The translations under genes and the position numbers were made by a program. 64,000 bases of DNA from Polyangiaceae bacterium (GTDB lineage: Bacteria; Myxococcota_A; Polyangia; Polyangiales; Polyangiaceae). Shown piece after piece: positions 61,146 to 64,000 of this stretch. The stretch lies in assembly GCA_016712345.1 (NCBI GenBank), contig JADJRH010000001.1, forward strand, positions 1,302,001 to 1,366,000. The letters are read 5' to 3'. Position 1 is the stretch's first letter, and the number at the start of each line of letters is the position of its first letter. The notes under the pieces are model-generated. The model was not told where the DNA came from. It saw only the letters and a list, made by a program, of their open reading frames with translations, and made no database searches.

Positions 61146-61232
61146 CAATCTTACCTTACCATAACAGAAAACGTTTTTGGGATGTTCTTCAAAGGCGATG
61201 CGAACAGTGTTGCCTGAACGCGCTGCGAGGTA

Positions 61233-63341
61233 TTACCTGCGCCGACGCATCATGAGCGGGGCCTCACCGGTGGTAGGGGCGCTCGACAAAGCGGCAAGGA
61301 GCGCCGACGCGCCGGCCACTGTTTTTTCAAGCGGCGGGGCTTCAGGAGCGTTCACCTCACGTTCATCGTAAAGGTCAGGCGGAATGTCTTGCAAAAAGCG
61401 ACTGATCGTGCGCGGCATCATTTTCCCGCGGGCGAGCCTTACCCGTGAACGACAGAGGTATAATTTGTCCTTCGCACGGGTGACCGCAACGTAAAAAAGC
61501 CTTCGTTCTTCGTCTAGGCTGTGCGCACCTTCCAGTGGAATATCGGTTGCGCGATCACCCAACGTTCGCGCGTGAGGCAAAAGCCCTTCTTCCAGGCCCA
61601 CTACGAACACCAGTTTATACTCCAACCCTTTGGTGCCGTGCATGGTGGTAAGGGTCACTTTGTCTTCAGCCTCTTCGTCACCGTCGTCGCGCTGTAGAGT
61701 TAGAAAGCGGAGGTAGTCAATAAGGTCTTCCCCACCCCCTTTGCCCTGTTCATCACGGCGGGAAAAAAGGACAAACAACCCTTCAATATTGTTCCAGCGA
61801 CGCTGAGCGGCCGGCGTTGTGGTAGACCCGGCAATGATATCTTCTTTGAGTTTGATTTCTTCGGCGAGGTAACGAAGCACCTGCGCCGAAGGTTCACCCT
61901 TGGCGAGCCTCTGCCGGGCGCCGTCGGTAATGCGAAGCAGTTGGCGGCACCCGTCCATTGCCACCGCGGGAAACTCGTTGACCAGGTAAGGTTTGGACAC
62001 CACGTGCCATAACGTTGTGTCTTTGGCCGTGGCGTACGATGTCAGTTTGGCGAGCGCGGCCTCCCCAATCCCGCGCGCCGGGTAGTTGACTATTCTGCGC
62101 AGCGCCATTTCGTCTTCTGGGTCGAGCACAACACGCAGGTAGGCGAGAAGATCTTTTACTTCTTTTCGTTCAAAAAACTGTTGTCCGCCGATCATCCTAT
62201 AAGGAATCTGACGTTCTTTCAGGGCGGCCTCCAGCGGCTGAGCCTGCAAATTGGAGCGGTATAAAATCGCGCAATCGCGGGGCCTTAAACCCTTTTCTTC
62301 AAGCGCTTTTTGAATTTCGTTTGCGGCGAACGCGGCTTCCACATCCGGGTCGGCGGCTACAATCACTTCTACCCGTGGACCCTTGTCGCGGGTTGCCATG
62401 AGTGTTTTTTTATGACGCCTACCCGGTTGTTTTTGCAGCACTGCATTGGCAAGGTCAAGCACCGCACCTACCGATCTGTAATTGTGCTCCAGTTTAATCA
62501 CTTTCGCCCCGGGAAAGTGCTCCTGAAAGTCGAGAATGTTGCGCACGTCTGCCCCGCGCCACGCGTAAATGGCCTGGTCATCGTCTCCGCCGACGCACAC
62601 GTTCTTGTGCTCTTCCACAAGCAAACGGGTAAGTTCAAGCTGGGCGTGGTTGGTGTCTTGATACTCGTCGACAATGACAAATCGATAACGCTGGCGCCAC
62701 TTGTCGAGAACGTCTTTGCGTTTTCGCCAAAGGCGCACCACTTCACATATCAAGTCGTCAAAATCAAATGCCTGAAACGACTTCAACGCGCTTTGATATT
62801 TGGGGTACACAATCGACGCAATCTCGTCGTAGTCGTCAAGCCCTCTGCTTTCACGCTCGCGCTTTGCCCACTCGTCGGCGTCGAGAAACGCGTTTTTGGC
62901 CGCCGAAATGCGCGCCAAAATGGCCCCAATGTCGTAATTTTTTCCCGTTTTTACCGTGCGCAATATCTCGCGAACAACCCCGGAAGTGTCGGCTTGATCA
63001 AAAATGGCAAACGACGTCCCGCGCATGCCGAGCGCGCGCGTTTCTTTTCCGAGAACGGTAAGTCCAAATCGGTGAAAGGTAGAAACGGTGAGATCGCGGC
63101 CTTGCTGCGCCCCTACGAGCCGCGCCACACGTTCAAACATTTCACCCGCGGCTTTATTGGTGAACGTCATGGCAAGAATTGACCGCGCCGGGTGGCCCCG
63201 TTCAATAAGGCGCGCAATTCGCTGCGTCACCACGCTTGTTTTACCCGAGCCCGCGCCCGCAAGAACGAGGAGCGGTCCGTGTTCATGTTCCACGGCCGCG
63301 CGTTGTGAGGGGTTGAGCGATGTTGCCACGCGGGCGCTCAT
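61233..63341 (-). CDS. UvrD/Rep-type ATP-dependent DNA helicase
   Basis: 702 residues from the ATG at 63341 (MSARVATSLNPSQRAAV); an ATG at 63371 would add 10 residues. Superfamily-1 motifs in order: Q motif LNPSQRAAVEHEHGPLLVLAGAGSGKT, TNKAAGEMFERV, VDEYQDTNHAQLE, GDDDQAIYAWRGAD, YRSVGAVL, TMHGTKGLEYKLV and YVAVTRAKDKLYL. The size agrees with Rep/PcrA helicases, which unwind DNA 3'-5' in repair and replication restart. The C-terminal extra (about residue 650 on) is typical of low-complexity tails. Confidence 0.93.
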   Translation of the reverse strand: MSARVATSLNPSQRAAVEHEHGPLLVLAGAGSGKTSVVTQRIARLIERGHPARSILAMTFTNKAAGEMFERVARLVGAQQGRDLTVSTFHRFGLTVLGKETRALGMRGTSFAIFDQADTSGVVREILRTVKTGKNYDIGAILARISAAKNAFLDADEWAKRERESRGLDDYDEIASIVYPKYQSALKSFQAFDFDDLICEVVRLWRKRKDVLDKWRQRYRFVIVDEYQDTNHAQLELTRLLVEEHKNVCVGGDDDQAIYAWRGADVRNILDFQEHFPGAKVIKLEHNYRSVGAVLDLANAVLQKQPGRRHKKTLMATRDKGPRVEVIVAADPDVEAAFAANEIQKALEEKGLRPRDCAILYRSNLQAQPLEAALKERQIPYRMIGGQQFFERKEVKDLLAYLRVVLDPEDEMALRRIVNYPARGIGEAALAKLTSYATAKDTTLWHVVSKPYLVNEFPAVAMDGCRQLLRITDGARQRLAKGEPSAQVLRYLAEEIKLKEDIIAGSTTTPAAQRRWNNIEGLFVLFSRRDEQGKGGGEDLIDYLRFLTLQRDDGDEEAEDKVTLTTMHGTKGLEYKLVFVVGLEEGLLPHARTLGDRATDIPLEGAHSLDEERRLFYVAVTRAKDKLYLCRSRVRLARGKMMPRTISRFLQDIPPDLYDEREVNAPEAPPLEKTVAGASALLAALSSAPTTGEAPLMMRRRR

Positions 63342-63452
63342 AAAACAGGGCAGCCCGATAGTAAATGACATCTGCACAGCCCACTTTTGCGGCCTATGAA
63401 ACGGTCGAAAACTCTTTATGGTGGGGCAAATCCGCTGTATGAGTGAAGCTTC

Positions 63453-64000
63453 ATGCGCCGCTCCATTTTGGCCTCCACCGCACTCTTGCTTGCCACCGCA
63501 CTTTCGGCTTTGGCTCCTGAGGCCCACGCGGCCGCTCCGCCTGATGTACACCCGAGATTGTGGATTCGGGCGAAAGATCTGGACGAGTTAAAAAAGCGGG
63601 CCAACCCGCAAAACCCCGTTTACGAAGAGGGGTTTAAAAAGGTCGTCGCCGAGTCGGTGCAAAAAATGGATGTTTCCGCACCGGGCGACATTGTTTCAAA
63701 AGACGACGGAAGTTGGGCCGAGTCGTACACGGAGTGTTCAGAGTTATACGCTCAAGTTTTTGGCTTGATGTACCTCGTGAGTCCCGACGGTTCGGCTGAA
63801 AAACAAGACTACGGCAAGCGTGCAAAAACGCTTCTCATGAACGTGATCAACAAAGTGTACACTGGAATGTCCAAATTTCCAGAAGGTACAACGCTGAATG
63901 ACATCGCTCCGGGCGGCGCCAAATATTACGGCGATGCTTGGTCGGGTGGTCAGTTTCCACTCAACCTTCGCGCATTCATACAAGACGCCATACCCCTCAC
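63453..64000 (+). CDS. Secreted lyase-like protein (heparinase/alginate-lyase-like N-terminus), 3' truncated
   Basis: At least 182 residues, open past the right edge. The ATG at 63453 begins MRRSILASTALLLATALSAL with a signal peptide ending at about PEAHAAA. The mature N-terminus HPRLWIRAKDLDELKKRA resembles that of heparinase II/III and alginate-lyase-like proteins, which begin HPRL.....DL..L+.+. Further on come WAESYTECSELYAQVFGLMYLVS and TLLMNVINKVYTGMSKF. Family call is tentative because the catalytic part lies outside. It diverges from the helicase gene. Confidence 0.65.
   Translation, partial: MRRSILASTALLLATALSALAPEAHAAAPPDVHPRLWIRAKDLDELKKRANPQNPVYEEGFKKVVAESVQKMDVSAPGDIVSKDDGSWAESYTECSELYAQVFGLMYLVSPDGSAEKQDYGKRAKTLLMNVINKVYTGMSKFPEGTTLNDIAPGGAKYYGDAWSGGQFPLNLRAFIQDAIPL

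Overview
The window looks like a stretch of chromosome from a myxobacterium-type bacterium (Myxococcota, probably the Polyangia side). The evidence is family content: a huge lipoprotein of Myxococcus-type cysteine repeats with a fibrinogen-like end, MYXO-CTERM-like C-terminal tags (Cys motif, hydrophobic segment, Arg cluster), an AgmX/PglI-type C-terminal domain, many lipoproteins with long Gly/Ser/Pro linkers, an ECF sigma / membrane anti-sigma pair, and paired vWA lipoproteins. No rRNA or tRNA gene, CRISPR array or complete transposon was seen.

Layout. 0-9 kb: 5'-truncated metallophosphoesterase, lipoproteins, a YdcH-like peptide, hemL, and the 1305-residue cysteine-rich lipoprotein. 9-12 kb: two adjacent SPFH/flotillin-like genes, the second broken by one missing base in a T run. 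12-22 kb: a GNAT-like gene, a trans-sulfuration PLP enzyme (also shifted by one base in a T run), an acyl-AMP ligase / acyl carrier protein / amidohydrolase operon, an orphan AmrS-like radical SAM enzyme, a 0.75-kb array of 242-bp repeats that fold into covarying nested hairpins, a cupin, a class V aminotransferase and a double zinc-ribbon protein. 22-31 kb: a 286-bp inverted-repeat-bounded element, an alkyl-DHAP-synthase-like FAD enzyme, two tandem vWA lipoproteins, and an exported protein / ECF sigma / anti-sigma operon. 31-40 kb: gcvPB, an exported protein, an operon of a DotU/TssL-like protein, a miniature IcmF/TssM-like NTPase and an HExxH peptide-modification-type protein, then enolase and a DUF362 protein. 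40-46 kb: a TonB-dependent receptor carrying its own TonB-C-like domain, two related lipoproteins, and two phosphoesterase-type enzymes. 46-59 kb is the most accessory part: a vapB with a collapsed vapC, stacked inverted repeats, a WD40 lipoprotein downstream of a NACHT protein with about 20 HEAT-like repeats of exactly 29 residues, an AgmX-type protein, two secreted metalloproteases and an Rpn-family nuclease. 59-64 kb: a coupled metallo-beta-lactamase-fold/SDR pair, a UvrD/Rep helicase and the start of a secreted lyase-like gene.

Two sequence-wide signals overlay the genes. The palindrome GTGTACAC and its variant GCGTACAC are far more frequent than base composition predicts and form clusters between genes. 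A second word, GGGTAGA/TCTACCC, becomes frequent after about 40 kb. The best candidates for undescribed biology are the DotU / mini-IcmF / HExxH operon, the NACHT-HEAT + WD40 lipoprotein pair, and the covarying hairpin array. All functions are inferred from sequence reading alone; no database search was run.
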